Below are positions 44,689 through 54,680 of a DNA stretch of 64,000 nt, in pieces (position 1 is the first letter of the stretch; every line of letters begins with the position of its first letter). The stretch covers positions 1,984,001-2,048,000 of the forward strand of contig NZ_QYRP01000002.1 of NCBI RefSeq assembly GCF_003600895.1. Direction: 5' to 3'. The DNA is from Nocardioides cavernaquae. GTDB lineage: Bacteria; Actinomycetota; Actinomycetes; Propionibacteriales; Nocardioidaceae. The notes under the pieces were generated by a model. It made no database searches and had not been told where the DNA came from. It saw nothing but the letters and a program-made list of their open reading frames with translations. The position numbers and the translations under genes were made by a program.

Positions 44689-46425
44689 ATGACGGCCTCC
44701 GCGCTCAGTCCCGACGCCCGCGATGTGGCGCTCCAGCAGCTCGATGCAGCCTCCGGTTACGAGCTCGACGTCCTGGTCGTCGGCGGCGGCATCGTCGGCG
44801 CTGGCGTCGCTCTCGACGCGGTCACCCGCGGGCTGACGACCGGGCTGATCGAGCAGCGCGACCTCGCGTCCGGCACCTCGAGCCGCAGCTCCAAGCTGAT
44901 CCACGGCGGTCTGCGCTACCTGGAGATGATGGACTTCGCGCTGGTCAAGGAGGCTCTGCACGAGCGCGGCCTGCTGCTGACGCGGCTCGCCCCGCACCTG
45001 GTGCGCCCCGTGCCGTTCCTCTACCCGCTGACGCGCCGGGTGTGGGAGCGGCCCTACGTCGGCGCCGGCCTCGCGCTCTACGACGCGATGGCGAAGTTCG
45101 GAGCCCTCGCCGAGAACGGTGGCGACATGGGTCTGCCGCGGCACCGGCACCTGAGCCGCAAGGCGGTCGCGCGGATCGCCCCGGACTTCAAGGCCTCCAA
45201 GCTGGCCGGCGCCATCCAGTACTACGACGCACAGGTCGACGACGCGCGTCTGGTCATGACCGTCGCCCGCACGGCAGCCGCTCACGGCGCACAGATCGCC
45301 ACCCGCACCGCGTGCATCGGGTTCATCCGCGAGGGGGAGCGGGTCGTCGGCGTGCGCGCCTTCGACCTCGAGAAGGACGTCGCGTTCGAGATCCGGGCCC
45401 GCGTCGTCGTCAACGCCGCGGGCGTGTGGACCGACGAGATCCAGGAGCTCGTCGGCGGCCGTGGCTCGCTGCACGTCAAGGCGAGCAAGGGCATCCACCT
45501 GGTCGTGCCCCGTGACCGGATCCGGTCGGAGTCCGGCTTCATCGTGCGCACCGAGAAGTCGGTGCTCTTCGTGATCCCGTGGGGCCGCCACTGGATCATC
45601 GGCACCACCGACACCCCGTGGGACCTCGACCGCGCGCACCCGGCGGCCAGTCGCGCCGACATCGACTACATCCTCGACCATGTCAACGAGATCCTGCGCG
45701 AGCCGCTGGACCACGACGACGTCGAAGGCGTGTACGCCGGGTTGCGGCCGCTGCTGTCGGGCGAGTCCGAGCCGACCAGCCGGATCAGCCGCGAGCACAC
45801 GGTGGTCACGCCGGTGCCGGGCCTGGTCATGATCGCGGGCGGCAAGCTCACGACGTACCGGGTGATGGCCAAGGATGCCGTCGACGCGGCGAGCCACTCG
45901 CTGCGCAGCGGCGGGTCGGCCGTCATCCGCGACTCGATCACGGACCGGGTGCCCCTGCTCGGCGCGGAGGGCTACGAGACGCGGGCCAACCAGCGCGTGA
46001 TGCTTGCGCGGCGTGCTGGCCTGCACGTGGCGCGGATCGACCACCTGCTCAACCGCTACGGCGGCCGGATCGACGACGTGCTCGAGCTGATCGCGAAGCA
46101 CCGTCTGCTCGCCCAGCCGGTCCCGGGTGCCGAGGACTACCTCGACGCCGAGGTGGTCTACGCCGTGACCCATGAGGGAGCGCGCCACCTCGACGACGTA
46201 CTCGTGCGGAGGACTCGGATCTCGATCGAGATGTTTGACCGGGGTGTGGCTGCCGCGCCGCACGTGGCGCGGCTCATGGGCGAGCGGCTGGGGTGGGATG
46301 CGGAGCGGCTTGCGACCGAGGTGGACCACTACTTGCGGCGGGTCGAGGCCGAGCGCGAGAGCCAGCGGATGCCCACCGATCAGGAGGCCGACGAAGCGCG
46401 CGTGCGGCTGCCCGACCTGTACTGA
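44689..46425 (+). CDS. glpD: Aerobic glycerol-3-phosphate dehydrogenase
   Basis: A 578-residue FAD enzyme that oxidises glycerol 3-phosphate to dihydroxyacetone phosphate. The FAD fold is VLVVGGGIVGAGVALDAVTRGL near residue 25; the family signatures are RDLASGTSSRSSKLIHGGLRYLE and KGIHLVVPRD, RHWIIGTTDTPWDLD, MIAGGKLTTYRVMAKDAVD. ATG at 44689 follows a CATAGT -10. Its stop codon is the first base of a family B repeat unit. With the glycerophosphodiesterase at 56.9 kb it may use lipid-derived glycerol phosphate. Confidence 0.95.
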   Translation: MTASALSPDARDVALQQLDAASGYELDVLVVGGGIVGAGVALDAVTRGLTTGLIEQRDLASGTSSRSSKLIHGGLRYLEMMDFALVKEALHERGLLLTRLAPHLVRPVPFLYPLTRRVWERPYVGAGLALYDAMAKFGALAENGGDMGLPRHRHLSRKAVARIAPDFKASKLAGAIQYYDAQVDDARLVMTVARTAAAHGAQIATRTACIGFIREGERVVGVRAFDLEKDVAFEIRARVVVNAAGVWTDEIQELVGGRGSLHVKASKGIHLVVPRDRIRSESGFIVRTEKSVLFVIPWGRHWIIGTTDTPWDLDRAHPAASRADIDYILDHVNEILREPLDHDDVEGVYAGLRPLLSGESEPTSRISREHTVVTPVPGLVMIAGGKLTTYRVMAKDAVDAASHSLRSGGSAVIRDSITDRVPLLGAEGYETRANQRVMLARRAGLHVARIDHLLNRYGGRIDDVLELIAKHRLLAQPVPGAEDYLDAEVVYAVTHEGARHLDDVLVRRTRISIEMFDRGVAAAPHVARLMGERLGWDAERLATEVDHYLRRVEAERESQRMPTDQEADEARVRLPDLY

Positions 46426-46509
46426 TCGCGGCGCCGCCCGAATTGACGTCTCGGCCCGCCAAGGTTGACCTTTCGGCACACCAAACCTGACTTCTCGGCG
46501 GGCAGAAGG
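46423..46509 (+). repeat. 22-bp repeat array, family B (B1), starting at the glpD stop codon
   Basis: Units start at 46423 (degenerate, 21 bp), 46444, 46466 and 46488. Each begins with TGA: TGATCG, TGACGTCTCGGCCCGCC, TGACCTTTCGGCACACC, TGACTTCTCGGCGGGC. The first TGA is the glpD stop codon itself. The units run in glpD sense. Confidence 0.92.
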
Positions 46510-46596
46510 CGGTGTACAGCGCAACCGGGTGTGTAAACAGTCTCATTTCATTATGGAGTCCTACCGGTTACTGACCAGTTGGCCTAGCCTCGATCC

Positions 46597-48210
46597 ATGA
46601 GCGCACAGAACCCTGAGCCCGGTCTCGTTGAAGGTCCCCACGACCCGGAGCACAACCCCGCTGCGTCGTACGCACTCGAGCCGGAGTACGTCGCCGAGCT
46701 GACCTCGCAGATCCTCTCCACGAGCGGCACCGTCGCTCAGGGCCTCTCGCCCATCAACGGCCAGCCTCTGGGCGCCATCCCGCAGTCCTCCATCGAGGAC
46801 GTCGAGGAGGCATTCGTCCGCGCCCGCAAGGCCCAGGAGGCCTGGGCCCGCACGTCGCTCGACCACCGCGCCGAGGTGCTGCTGCGCTTCCACGACCTGG
46901 TCCTCGAGCACCGCGACGAGATCATGGACATCGCGGTCTGGGAGTCGGCCAAGGCCCGCCGTGACGCCTACATGGAGGTCTACCACGTCGCGCTGACCGC
47001 CCGTTACTACGCGCGCACGATCCACCGCCACCTCGACACCGAGCGCCGTCCGGGTGTCGTGCCCGGCGCGACCCGCATCGACGTGAACCGCGTCCCCAAG
47101 GGCGTCGTCGGCATCATCTCGCCGTGGAACTACCCCTTCACGATGGCCATGTCCGACGGTCTCCCGGCGCTCGCCGCGGGCAACGCGGTGGTCGCCAAGG
47201 CTGACAGCCAGACCATGCTCACCTCGCTCATCGGCGTGAAGCTGCTCCGCGAGGCCGGCTTCCCCGAGGACCTGTGGATCCCGGTCGCTGGCCCCGGCTC
47301 CAAGGTCGGCACCGCGATCATCGAGCGCGCCAACTACGTGTGCTTCACCGGCTCCACCGCGACCGGCAAGCGCGTCGCCGCCGGTTGTGCCGAGCGCCTG
47401 ATCAGCTGCTCGCTCGAGCTCGGTGGCAAGAACCCGATCCTCGTCCTCAAGGACGCCAACATCGAGCGTGCCGCCGAAGGCGCGGTCCGCGCGACCTTCT
47501 CCAACGCCGGCCAGCTCTGTGTCTCGACCGAGCGCATGCTCGTCGCCGACGAGGTCTACGACCGCTTCGTGGGCCGCTTCGTCGCCCGCACCGAGGCGAT
47601 GACGCTGGGCGCCGGCCAGGACTGGGCCATCGACATGGGCTCGCTCATCTCGCAGGACCAGCTCGACACCGTCCAGGCCCACGTCGCCGACGCGGTCGCC
47701 AAGGGCGCCACCGTCCTGACCGGTGGCAAGCACCGCCCCGACATCGCGCCGTACTTCTTCGAGCCGACGATCCTCGAGGGCGTCACCGAAGACATGGACG
47801 TCTGCGGCAAGGAGACGTTCGGCCCGCTGATCTCGCTCTACCGCTTCCACGACGAGACCGAGGCGATCGCCAAGGCCAACGAGGGCAACTACGGCCTCAA
47901 CGCGTCGATCTGGACCCGCGACGCGAAGCGCGGCCGGGCCATCGCCCGCGAGATCAAGGCTGGCACGGTCAACGTCAACGAGGCCTACGCCGCGACGTTC
48001 GCCAGCCTGGACGCCCCCATGGGCGGCATGCGCGAGTCGGGTGTCGGCCGTCGCCAGGGCGCCGAGGGCATCCACCGCTACACCGAGGTGCAGTCGGTCG
48101 GCACGCAGCGGGTCTACCCGATCACCGCCCCGGGCTTCGTCAGCAACGAGCTGTTCGCCAAGGGCATGGCCATCACCGCCAAGCTCATGAAGGGCATCGG
48201 CAAGGCATGA
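46597..48210 (+). CDS. gabD2: Succinate-semialdehyde dehydrogenase (GabD2-like)
   Basis: A 537-residue aldehyde dehydrogenase. Seen: GIISPWNYPFTMAMSDGLPALAAGNAVVAK (substrate/cofactor channel), FTGSTATGKRVA, LELGGKNPILVLKDANIERAAEGAVRATFSNAGQLCVSTERM (Glu and catalytic Cys) and KETFGPLISLYRF. It oxidises succinate semialdehyde to succinate with NADP+, by family. TAGCCT ends six bases before the ATG. Its stop overlaps the GMC oxidase start (ATGA), so the two are translationally coupled. Confidence 0.88.
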   Translation: MSAQNPEPGLVEGPHDPEHNPAASYALEPEYVAELTSQILSTSGTVAQGLSPINGQPLGAIPQSSIEDVEEAFVRARKAQEAWARTSLDHRAEVLLRFHDLVLEHRDEIMDIAVWESAKARRDAYMEVYHVALTARYYARTIHRHLDTERRPGVVPGATRIDVNRVPKGVVGIISPWNYPFTMAMSDGLPALAAGNAVVAKADSQTMLTSLIGVKLLREAGFPEDLWIPVAGPGSKVGTAIIERANYVCFTGSTATGKRVAAGCAERLISCSLELGGKNPILVLKDANIERAAEGAVRATFSNAGQLCVSTERMLVADEVYDRFVGRFVARTEAMTLGAGQDWAIDMGSLISQDQLDTVQAHVADAVAKGATVLTGGKHRPDIAPYFFEPTILEGVTEDMDVCGKETFGPLISLYRFHDETEAIAKANEGNYGLNASIWTRDAKRGRAIAREIKAGTVNVNEAYAATFASLDAPMGGMRESGVGRRQGAEGIHRYTEVQSVGTQRVYPITAPGFVSNELFAKGMAITAKLMKGIGKA

Positions 48211-49916
48211 GCGACGCCCACTACGACGTCCTCGTCATCGGCTCGGGCTTCGGTGGATCGGTCACGGCTCTTCGTCTGACGGAGAAGGGCTACAAGGTCG
48301 GTGTCCTCGAGGCCGGAGCACGCTTCCGTGACGAGGACTTCGCGAAGAACTCGTGGGACCTGAAGAAGTTCCTCTTCAACCCTGCGATCGGTGCCTACGG
48401 GATCCAGCGCATCGACATGGTCAAGGACTGCCTGATCCTTGCCGGTGCCGGCGTGGGTGGCGGCTCGCTCGTCTACGCCAACACGCTCTACGAACCGCTC
48501 GACCCGTTCTACAAGGACAAGTCGTGGGCGCACATCACGGACTGGAAGTCCGAGCTCGCGCCCTACTACGACCAGGCCAAGCGCATGCTCGGCGTCGTCA
48601 CCAACCCGGTCGTCACCGCCTCTGACGAGGAGATGATCAAGCTCGCCGACCAGATGGGCAAGGGCGACACGTACCACCCGACTCCGGTCGGCGTCTTCTT
48701 CGGGGGGCCTGACGGCCGCTCCGGCGGCGAGGAGCACGACGACCCGTACTTCGGTGGAGTCGGCCCGTCGCGCACCACCTGCCGCAACTGCGGCGAGTGC
48801 ATGACCGGCTGCCGTCACAACGCCAAGAACACCCTGGTCAAGAACTACCTCTACCTGGCCGAGCAGGCCGGCGCGAAGGTGCACCCCCTGACGACGGTGA
48901 CCGACGTCCGGCCCAAGGTCGGCGGCGGCTACACGGTCACTGCCCGCTGGACCAAGGCCAAGCTGTCGAAGAAGACCGCGGTCAAGACCTTCACGGCCGA
49001 CCACGTGGTCTTCGCTGCAGCAGCGCTGGGCACCCAGAAGCTGCTGCACCAGCTGAAGAACGAGGGCTCGCTGCCGCGCATCTCCGACCGCCTGGGTGTG
49101 CTCACGCGCACCAACTCGGAGTCGATCCTCGGCGCGATCTCGCCCAAGGGTGCAGGCAAGGACTACACCGACGGCGTCGCGATCACCTCGTCGTGGCACC
49201 CCGACGAGGTCACCCACATCGAGCCGGTGCGCTACGGCAAGGGCTCCAACGCCATGTCGCTCATGCAGACCGTCCTCACCGACGGTGGCGACGGCCGCCT
49301 GAAGCGCTGGGTCGGCGAGATGGGTCGCCAGACCCGCAACCTCGTCAACCTGTACGACGTGAAGCACTGGTCCGAGCGCACGGTGATCCTGCTGGTCATG
49401 CAGACACTCGACAACTCGATCACCACGTCGATGAAGACGAAGTTCGGTCGCTCCTACCTGACCTCGAAGCAGGGCCACGGTGGCGAGAACCCGTCGTGGA
49501 TCCCGGTCGCCAACGAGGCAGTGCGGCAGCTCGCCGAGAACATCAACGGCTTCCCCGGCGGCACGATCGGCGAGCCGTTCAACATGCCGTTGACGGCCCA
49601 CTTCATCGGGGGCTGCACGATCGGTGACTCGCCCGCGAGCGGCGTCGTCGACCCGTTCCACCGCGTGTGGGGCTACGAGGGCCTGCACATCATGGATGGC
49701 TCGACCATCTCGGCAAACCTCGGCGTGAACCCGTCGCTGACCATCACCGCCCAGGCCGAGCGCGCTGCGTCGTACTGGCCAAACAAGGGCGAGGCCGACA
49801 CCCGCCCGGCGATGGGCACGACGTACTCCAAGATCCAGCCGGTCGCCCCGAAGAACCCGGTCGTCCCGGATGCTGCTCCGGGCGCCCTGCGGCTGCCGAT
49901 CGTCGGCATCAGCTGA
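48207..49916 (+). CDS. GMC family oxidoreductase, ChoD (cholesterol oxidase)-type
   Basis: A 569-residue FAD enzyme: YDVLVIGSGFGGSVTALRLTEKGYKVGVLEAG at the N-terminus and GAGVGGGSLVYANTLYEPLD. A Cys-rich segment CRNCGECMTGCRHNAKNTLVKNYL lies near residue 195, like the ChoD group. The end has AHFIGGCTIGDSPASGVVDP and GSTISANLGVNPSLTITAQAERAA (GMC His/Asn area). It oxidises a sterol or other alcohol by family; the ChoD role here is inferred from order guaB-guaB3-...-choD, as in mycobacteria. Coupled to the aldehyde dehydrogenase before it. Confidence 0.85.
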   Translation: MSDAHYDVLVIGSGFGGSVTALRLTEKGYKVGVLEAGARFRDEDFAKNSWDLKKFLFNPAIGAYGIQRIDMVKDCLILAGAGVGGGSLVYANTLYEPLDPFYKDKSWAHITDWKSELAPYYDQAKRMLGVVTNPVVTASDEEMIKLADQMGKGDTYHPTPVGVFFGGPDGRSGGEEHDDPYFGGVGPSRTTCRNCGECMTGCRHNAKNTLVKNYLYLAEQAGAKVHPLTTVTDVRPKVGGGYTVTARWTKAKLSKKTAVKTFTADHVVFAAAALGTQKLLHQLKNEGSLPRISDRLGVLTRTNSESILGAISPKGAGKDYTDGVAITSSWHPDEVTHIEPVRYGKGSNAMSLMQTVLTDGGDGRLKRWVGEMGRQTRNLVNLYDVKHWSERTVILLVMQTLDNSITTSMKTKFGRSYLTSKQGHGGENPSWIPVANEAVRQLAENINGFPGGTIGEPFNMPLTAHFIGGCTIGDSPASGVVDPFHRVWGYEGLHIMDGSTISANLGVNPSLTITAQAERAASYWPNKGEADTRPAMGTTYSKIQPVAPKNPVVPDAAPGALRLPIVGIS

Positions 49917-49941
49917 GGCTGATCCACCGCTGAACCACAGG

Positions 49942-49982
49942 GTTACGGCGCGTCCCGGAAATGCTCGGGGACGCGCCGTAAC
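49942..49982 (+). terminator. Terminator after the GMC oxidase gene
   Basis: 15-bp arms GTTACGGCGCGTCCC (49942-49956) and the complement (49968-49982), loop of 11 bases, 26 bases after the stop codon. Confidence 0.9.
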
Positions 49983-50081
49983 TCCGTCCTGAGGCTGTCG
50001 TTGCACCCTGTGGGTCCGACAGTCATGCTCCCTCCCAGGTCGGGCCCCATGTCCAGGCGCTGTCCAACAGAAGCGTGGACG

Positions 50082-50128
50082 ATCAGGGCCCGACCACCCT
50101 CCCTCCCCGGTCGGGCCCTGATGCTTTT
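50082..50128 (+). terminator. Hairpin with U run upstream of guaA
   Basis: Perfect 14-bp arms ATCAGGGCCCGACC (50082-50095) and GGTCGGGCCCTGAT (50109-50122) followed by GCTTTT. It looks like an intrinsic terminator or attenuator 50 bases before guaA. A TAGACT -10-like hexamer (50134-50139) follows. A similar GGTCGGGCCC copy lies at 50039-50048 and could pair with the 5' arm as an antiterminator. Confidence 0.75.
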
Positions 50129-50176
50129 CCTCGGTAGACTGCGGCTCCGCCGTAACGCCCTGCTGAAAGGCTTCCA

Positions 50177-51751
50177 GTGTCGGAGCAGCACGATCACGAC
50201 CTCGTCCTCGTTGTTGATTTCGGGGCGCAGTACGCCCAGCTCATCGCCCGCCGCGTCCGCGAGGCCCGGGTCTACTCCGAGATCGTGCCCCACACGCTGC
50301 CGGTCGCCGAGATGATGGCGATGAAGCCGAAGGCGATCATCCTGTCCGGCGGTCCGTCCTCGGTCTACGAGGACGGCGCCCCCACCATCTCCGCGGACCT
50401 GTTCAGCGGCGAGGTTCCGGTCTTCGGCATGTGCTACGGCTTCCAGACCATGGCGCAGGCGCTCGGCGGCGAGGTTGCCGCGACCGGTCTGCGCGAGTAC
50501 GGCCGCACGCCGGTGACGGTGATCGAGTCCGGCACGCTGCTGGCCGACATGCCCGTCGCGCACAACGTGTGGATGTCGCACGGCGACCAGGTGGTCGCTG
50601 CGCCCGCCGGCTTCACCGTCCTCGCGTCGACCGAGGTCACCCCGGTCGCGGCGTTCGAGGACGTGGCCCGCGGATTCGCCGGCGTCCAGTGGCACCCCGA
50701 GGTGCTGCACTCGGAGCACGGCCAGAAGGTGCTCGAGCACTTCCTGTGGAACATCGCCGGTTGTGACCAGTCCTGGACCATCGGCAACATCGCCGAGGAG
50801 CAGATCGCCCGCATCCGCGAGCAGGTCGGCCCCGAGGGACGCGCGATCTGCGGCCTCTCCGGTGGCGTCGACTCCGCCGTCGCGGCTGCGATCGTGCAGA
50901 AGGCGATCGGCGACCGCCTCACCTGCGTCTACGTCGACCACGGCCTGATGCGCAAGGGCGAGAGCGAGCAGGTCGAGCGCGACTTCGTCGCCGCCACCGG
51001 CGCTCGCCTGATCGTCGTCGACGCCGAGAAGCAGTTCCTCGACGCGCTCGCCGGCACCTCCGAGCCGGAGGCCAAGCGCAAGATCATCGGCCGCGAGTTC
51101 ATCCGCTCCTTCGAGGGCGCCGAGGTCGAGGTCATCAAGAGTGCCCCTGAGGGCTCCAAGGTCGGCTTCCTCGTCCAGGGCACGCTCTACCCGGACGTCG
51201 TCGAGTCCGGCCACGGTGCCGGCACCTCGACGATCAAGTCCCACCACAACGTCGGCGGCCTCCCGGAGGACCTCGAGTTCGAGCTGGTCGAGCCGCTGCG
51301 CACTCTCTTCAAGGACGAGGTCCGCCTGGTCGGCGAGCAGCTCGGCCTGCCTGCCGAGATCGTCTGGCGCCAGCCGTTCCCGGGCCCTGGCCTGGGCATC
51401 CGGATCATCGGTGAGGTCACCCGCGAGCGCCTCGACATCCTGCGCGAGGCCGACGCGATCGCCCGCGAGGAGATGACCAAGGCCGGTCTCGACCGGTCGA
51501 TCTGGCAGATGCCGGTCGTGCTGCTCGCCGACGTCCGCTCCGTCGGCGTACAGGGCGACGGCCGGACCTACGGTCACCCGGTCGTGCTGCGCCCCGTCAC
51601 CTCCGAGGACGCCATGACGGCCGACTGGGCGCGCCTGCCCTACGAGGTGCTGGAGAAGATCTCCACCCGCATCACCAACGAGGTCGCGGAGATCAACCGC
51701 GTCACCGTCGACATCACCTCCAAGCCCCCGGGCACGATTGAGTGGGAGTGA
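50177..51751 (+). CDS. guaA: GMP synthase (glutamine-hydrolysing)
   Basis: A 524-residue enzyme that makes GMP from XMP, the step after GuaB. The N-terminal amidotransferase has [16 protein letters not shown] with catalytic Cys near residue 88 and [11 protein letters not shown] with His/Glu; the ATP pyrophosphatase has the P-loop [13 protein letters not shown] near residue 230; the C-terminal dimerisation domain ends [21 protein letters not shown] has AAAGG upstream. Its stop codon overlaps the next gene's start. Confidence 0.97.
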   Translation: MSEQHDHDLVLVVDFGAQYAQLIARRVREARVYSEIVPHTLPVAEMMAMKPKAIILSGGPSSVYEDGAPTISADLFSGEVPVFGMCYGFQTMAQALGGEVAATGLREYGRTPVTVIESGTLLADMPVAHNVWMSHGDQVVAAPAGFTVLASTEVTPVAAFEDVARGFAGVQWHPEVLHSEHGQKVLEHFLWNIAGCDQSWTIGNIAEEQIARIREQVGPEGRAICGLSGGVDSAVAAAIVQKAIGDRLTCVYVDHGLMRKGESEQVERDFVAATGARLIVVDAEKQFLDALAGTSEPEAKRKIIGREFIRSFEGAEVEVIKSAPEGSKVGFLVQGTLYPDVVESGHGAGTSTIKSHHNVGGLPEDLEFELVEPLRTLFKDEVRLVGEQLGLPAEIVWRQPFPGPGLGIRIIGEVTRERLDILREADAIAREEMTKAGLDRSIWQMPVVLLADVRSVGVQGDGRTYGHPVVLRPVTSEDAMTADWARLPYEVLEKISTRITNEVAEINRVTVDITSKPPGTIEWE

Positions 51752-52317
51752 GTGGCCCTCAGGCCTGGAGCGAGCAGCTCGCTCGCGAAGGCCGGGTGGT
51801 GTTCCGGCTGTCGTTCTGGAGGACCCTCAAGATCCTCCTGCTGGTCTTCGGCGTCTGGTTCCTGACGCTCGGGATCTTCGTCGCGGCCGTTGTCGACGGG
51901 GCCATCGGCATGGCGGTCCTGGGTGGTATCGGCCTCATCGTGTGGACGCCGCTCGCGGTCGTCATGCACCTGGACCAGCTCACGTCCGGCAGCCCGCGCC
52001 TGTACGTCGACACGCTGGGCGTGCACATGGCTCGCTGGCGTCGCCTGGACATCCCGTGGGGCCAGATCCGCGGCGTCACGCACTTCGCGCCGAACAGGTT
52101 GCTCTCCAATCCTGTCGTCCACACGACCCCGGAGTTCTTCGTCGGCTACCAGCAGTCGCTCGGCAGCGTGCTCCGGGTGGTGACGGGGATCGGTGGCGCC
52201 CTGGCCGGCGCTGGCTTCTACGCCACCCCATGCCTCAAGGGCGACACCTGGGAGATCGCCGACTGGCTGGACGCCCAGGTTGCCGAGCGCACCGGGCGCG
52301 ACGAGAGCAGGGCGTGA
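51748..52317 (+). CDS. Membrane protein after guaA, hypothetical
   Basis: A 189-residue protein with two transmembrane helices ([23 protein letters not shown] and [21 protein letters not shown]) and a C-terminal domain of a bacterial PH-like kind ([28 protein letters not shown]). GTG at 51748 overlaps the guaA stop (GTGA), so it is coupled; GTG at 51742 is also possible. The end overlaps an 11-bp tandem repeat (AGCAGGGCGTG, 52306-52327). Function unknown. Confidence 0.7.
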   Translation: MSGPQAWSEQLAREGRVVFRLSFWRTLKILLLVFGVWFLTLGIFVAAVVDGAIGMAVLGGIGLIVWTPLAVVMHLDQLTSGSPRLYVDTLGVHMARWRRLDIPWGQIRGVTHFAPNRLLSNPVVHTTPEFFVGYQQSLGSVLRVVTGIGGALAGAGFYATPCLKGDTWEIADWLDAQVAERTGRDESRA

Positions 52318-52384
52318 GCAGGGCGTGAGCGAACCCACCTGCCCGGTGGGGGTTCAGCCGCGCCGGATCGTGGAGACTGGATCC

Positions 52385-53443
52385 ATGGATCGTGCCGAGC
52401 AGCTTCTCGATGCCCACGTCGCCCATGAGCTGCGCCAGCTGCAGGGGGACAACTTCACCGCGCTGGTCGCGAGCGAGGTGGACTACGCGCTGGCAGCGGC
52501 AGCGACGCTGACCCTCGACCAGGTCATGCACCGCGACCAGGTGAAGGCCGTCGCGGTCAAGTACGTCGCGACGTTCCGGCTGCCGGGTGCGATTCCCGAG
52601 ATCGCGACGGACATCGCCACCCTGGTCCGCCACAGCCCCGCGAACGACGTTGCGCTGGGGACGTTGGTCAGCCGCCCCCGGATCGAGGAGCTCGTCAGCG
52701 TCATCGCCGAGATGCGGTCCGTCCGGATCGGCATCCTGCGCGGCATCGCGGACAGCTCCAGCCTGCAGGCCGGCGTCGGGGGCCTGGTGCGTGGTGTCGC
52801 GACCGGAGCCATTGGTTCGGGGCGCCGGTGGATCTCCCGTGTGCCGGGTGCCACCGCGGGGTCCGCACTTGCCGGCATGGTGGCGGGCCAGGCCTCGCGT
52901 GCGCCCGGTGTCGCTCGCGTCGGTGAGGCGGTGGACGGGCTGGTCTCGCCCGTAGTCGAAGGTGTCGACCAGCGCAGCAGGGAGTTCTCCGAACGGGCCG
53001 CGCGGATGCTGCTCGGCTACCTCTCCGACAATGCGGCCGTGGCCGTCACCGATGACGAGTTCCGCCAGGCCGCCCTCGAGATCTGGGACACCCTCGCGAC
53101 GAGCCCGGTCCGGGTCTTCATGGATGCGGTCACGGACGACCAGCTCGTCGACCTCTTCGTCGCGGCGTACCAGGCGTGGCTGGACCTGCGGACCTCCGAC
53201 TACCTGCCGGCACTCGTCGAGGCGGGCGTCGACGTCTTCTTCGACACCTACCGCGACTTCACGCTGGACAAGCTCCTCGAGGAGTTCGGGCTCGGTGCGG
53301 CCGACCTGGTCGAGGAGGCGCTGCGGTTCGCTCCGCCCGTGATCGAGGCGATGCTCGAGACGGGTCTCCTCGAGGAGCTGATCCGGCGCCGGCTGGCCAG
53401 CTTCTACCTCTCCGACGAGGGACGCGCGCTGATCAACGGCTGA
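52385..53443 (+). CDS. Hypothetical helical protein
   Basis: A 352-residue, mostly helical protein (MDRAEQLLDAHVAHELRQL). It has a flexible Gly/Ser/Ala-rich middle (residues 130-190, GVGGLVRGVATGAIGSGRRW ... GSALAGMVAGQASRAPGVA) and an acidic C-terminus (LLEEFGLGAADLVEEALRF). No known domain was recognised. GAGACT ends six bases before the ATG. A strong terminator shared with convergent terC follows. Confidence 0.75.
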   Translation: MDRAEQLLDAHVAHELRQLQGDNFTALVASEVDYALAAAATLTLDQVMHRDQVKAVAVKYVATFRLPGAIPEIATDIATLVRHSPANDVALGTLVSRPRIEELVSVIAEMRSVRIGILRGIADSSSLQAGVGGLVRGVATGAIGSGRRWISRVPGATAGSALAGMVAGQASRAPGVARVGEAVDGLVSPVVEGVDQRSREFSERAARMLLGYLSDNAAVAVTDDEFRQAALEIWDTLATSPVRVFMDAVTDDQLVDLFVAAYQAWLDLRTSDYLPALVEAGVDVFFDTYRDFTLDKLLEEFGLGAADLVEEALRFAPPVIEAMLETGLLEELIRRRLASFYLSDEGRALING

Positions 53444-53467
53444 CCTGCCCCCGATGGTCCCCAACGA

Positions 53468-53500
53468 CAGGACCCCTATCCGTAGCGGATAGGGGTCCTG
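53468..53500. terminator. Bidirectional terminator between convergent genes
   Basis: Perfect 15-bp arms CAGGACCCCTATCCG (53468-53482) and the complement (53486-53500), loop TAG, between the hypothetical gene and terC. Confidence 0.92.
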
Positions 53501-53523
53501 GTGTTGGGGGGACTATCGGTGGA

Positions 53524-54582
53524 TCAGTCGTCGTCCCAGTCGCGGCGGGGTCCGGTCATCTCGTCGCGCTTGGCGGCGTCGATGCGCGCGGAGCCGACCA
53601 GCGAGGCGACCGTGGTCACCAGCAGGGTGCCGAGGATGACCGAGAGCGACACCCAGATCGGGATGTCCGGGGCCCACTCGACGTGGTGGCCACCGTTGAT
53701 GAAGCCGAGCTGGTTCTCGTGCAGTGCATGCAGGACGAGCTTCACACCGATGAAGCCGAGCAGGAACGCCAGGCCGTAGGACAGGTAGATCAGGCGCTCC
53801 AGCAGGCCGCCGATCATGAAGTAGAGCTGGCGCAGACCCATCAGGGCGAAGATGTTGGCGGTGAAGACCAGGTAGGGGTCCTTGGTCAGGCCGTAGATCG
53901 CCGGGATCGAGTCGAGAGCGAAGAGCAGGTCGGTCGTGCCGAGCGTGAGGATCACCAGGAACATCGGGGTGATCAGTCGCTTGCCACCCTCGACGACGGT
54001 CATCTTCGTGCCGTGCCACTCCTTGGTCGCCGGGAGGTGGTTCTCGGCGAACTTCACGAGCTTGTTCTCTTCGTACTCGTCCTCGTCCTCCGCGCCCTGC
54101 TTCGCGAGCTTGATCGCGGTGTAGATGAGGAACGCGCCGAAGAGGTAGAAGACCCAGCTGTACTGGTTGATCGCAGCCGCGCCGACCACGATGAAGATGC
54201 CGCGGAAGATCAGCGCCAGCACGATGCCGATGAGCAGCGCCTTCTGCTGGTACTGCCGCGGGACGCCGAAGCTGGCCATGATGATGATGAAGATGAACAG
54301 GTTGTCGACCGACAACGAGTACTCCGTCAGCCAGCCGGCGAAGAACTCGGCAGCGGGACTGGGGGAGAGCTCGTGCGGCTCGGCGAAGATCGCCAGGCCG
54401 AGGCCGAAGGCGACCGCCAGACCGATGAAGAAGATCAGGTGGCGGGTCACCTCCTTCATCGACGGCTCATGCGGCTTGCGGCCGATGACGACGACATCGA
54501 TGAGCAGGATGCCGACGGTCACGAGCAGCGTGACGAGCCAGACGGTGGGGGAGGCGACGGAGTCGCCGAGGAGTGCATCCAC
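53524..54582 (-). CDS. terC: TerC-family membrane protein
   Basis: A 352-residue protein with about eight to nine transmembrane helices. The TerC features are EYSLSVDNLFIFIIIMASFGVP (Asp in SVDN is a predicted metal site), LIGIVLALIFRGIFIVVG, and LTLGTTDLLFALDSIPAIYGLTKDPYLVFTANIFALMGLRQLYF (second metal site FALDSIP). TerC proteins are linked to manganese export and metalation of exoenzymes. A yybP-ykoY-type riboswitch in its leader supports manganese control. Confidence 0.95.
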   Translation of the reverse strand: MDALLGDSVASPTVWLVTLLVTVGILLIDVVVIGRKPHEPSMKEVTRHLIFFIGLAVAFGLGLAIFAEPHELSPSPAAEFFAGWLTEYSLSVDNLFIFIIIMASFGVPRQYQQKALLIGIVLALIFRGIFIVVGAAAINQYSWVFYLFGAFLIYTAIKLAKQGAEDEDEYEENKLVKFAENHLPATKEWHGTKMTVVEGGKRLITPMFLVILTLGTTDLLFALDSIPAIYGLTKDPYLVFTANIFALMGLRQLYFMIGGLLERLIYLSYGLAFLLGFIGVKLVLHALHENQLGFINGGHHVEWAPDIPIWVSLSVILGTLLVTTVASLVGSARIDAAKRDEMTGPRRDWDDD

Positions 54583-54680
54583 GAAAGGTTTCTCTCTTCC
54601 GGAGTGGTGCGCGGAGTCGACGTACGAGGACAGGCTGCGTGTGCAGCAACCGACATCAGGGGTCGACCGGACAGGTCTCC

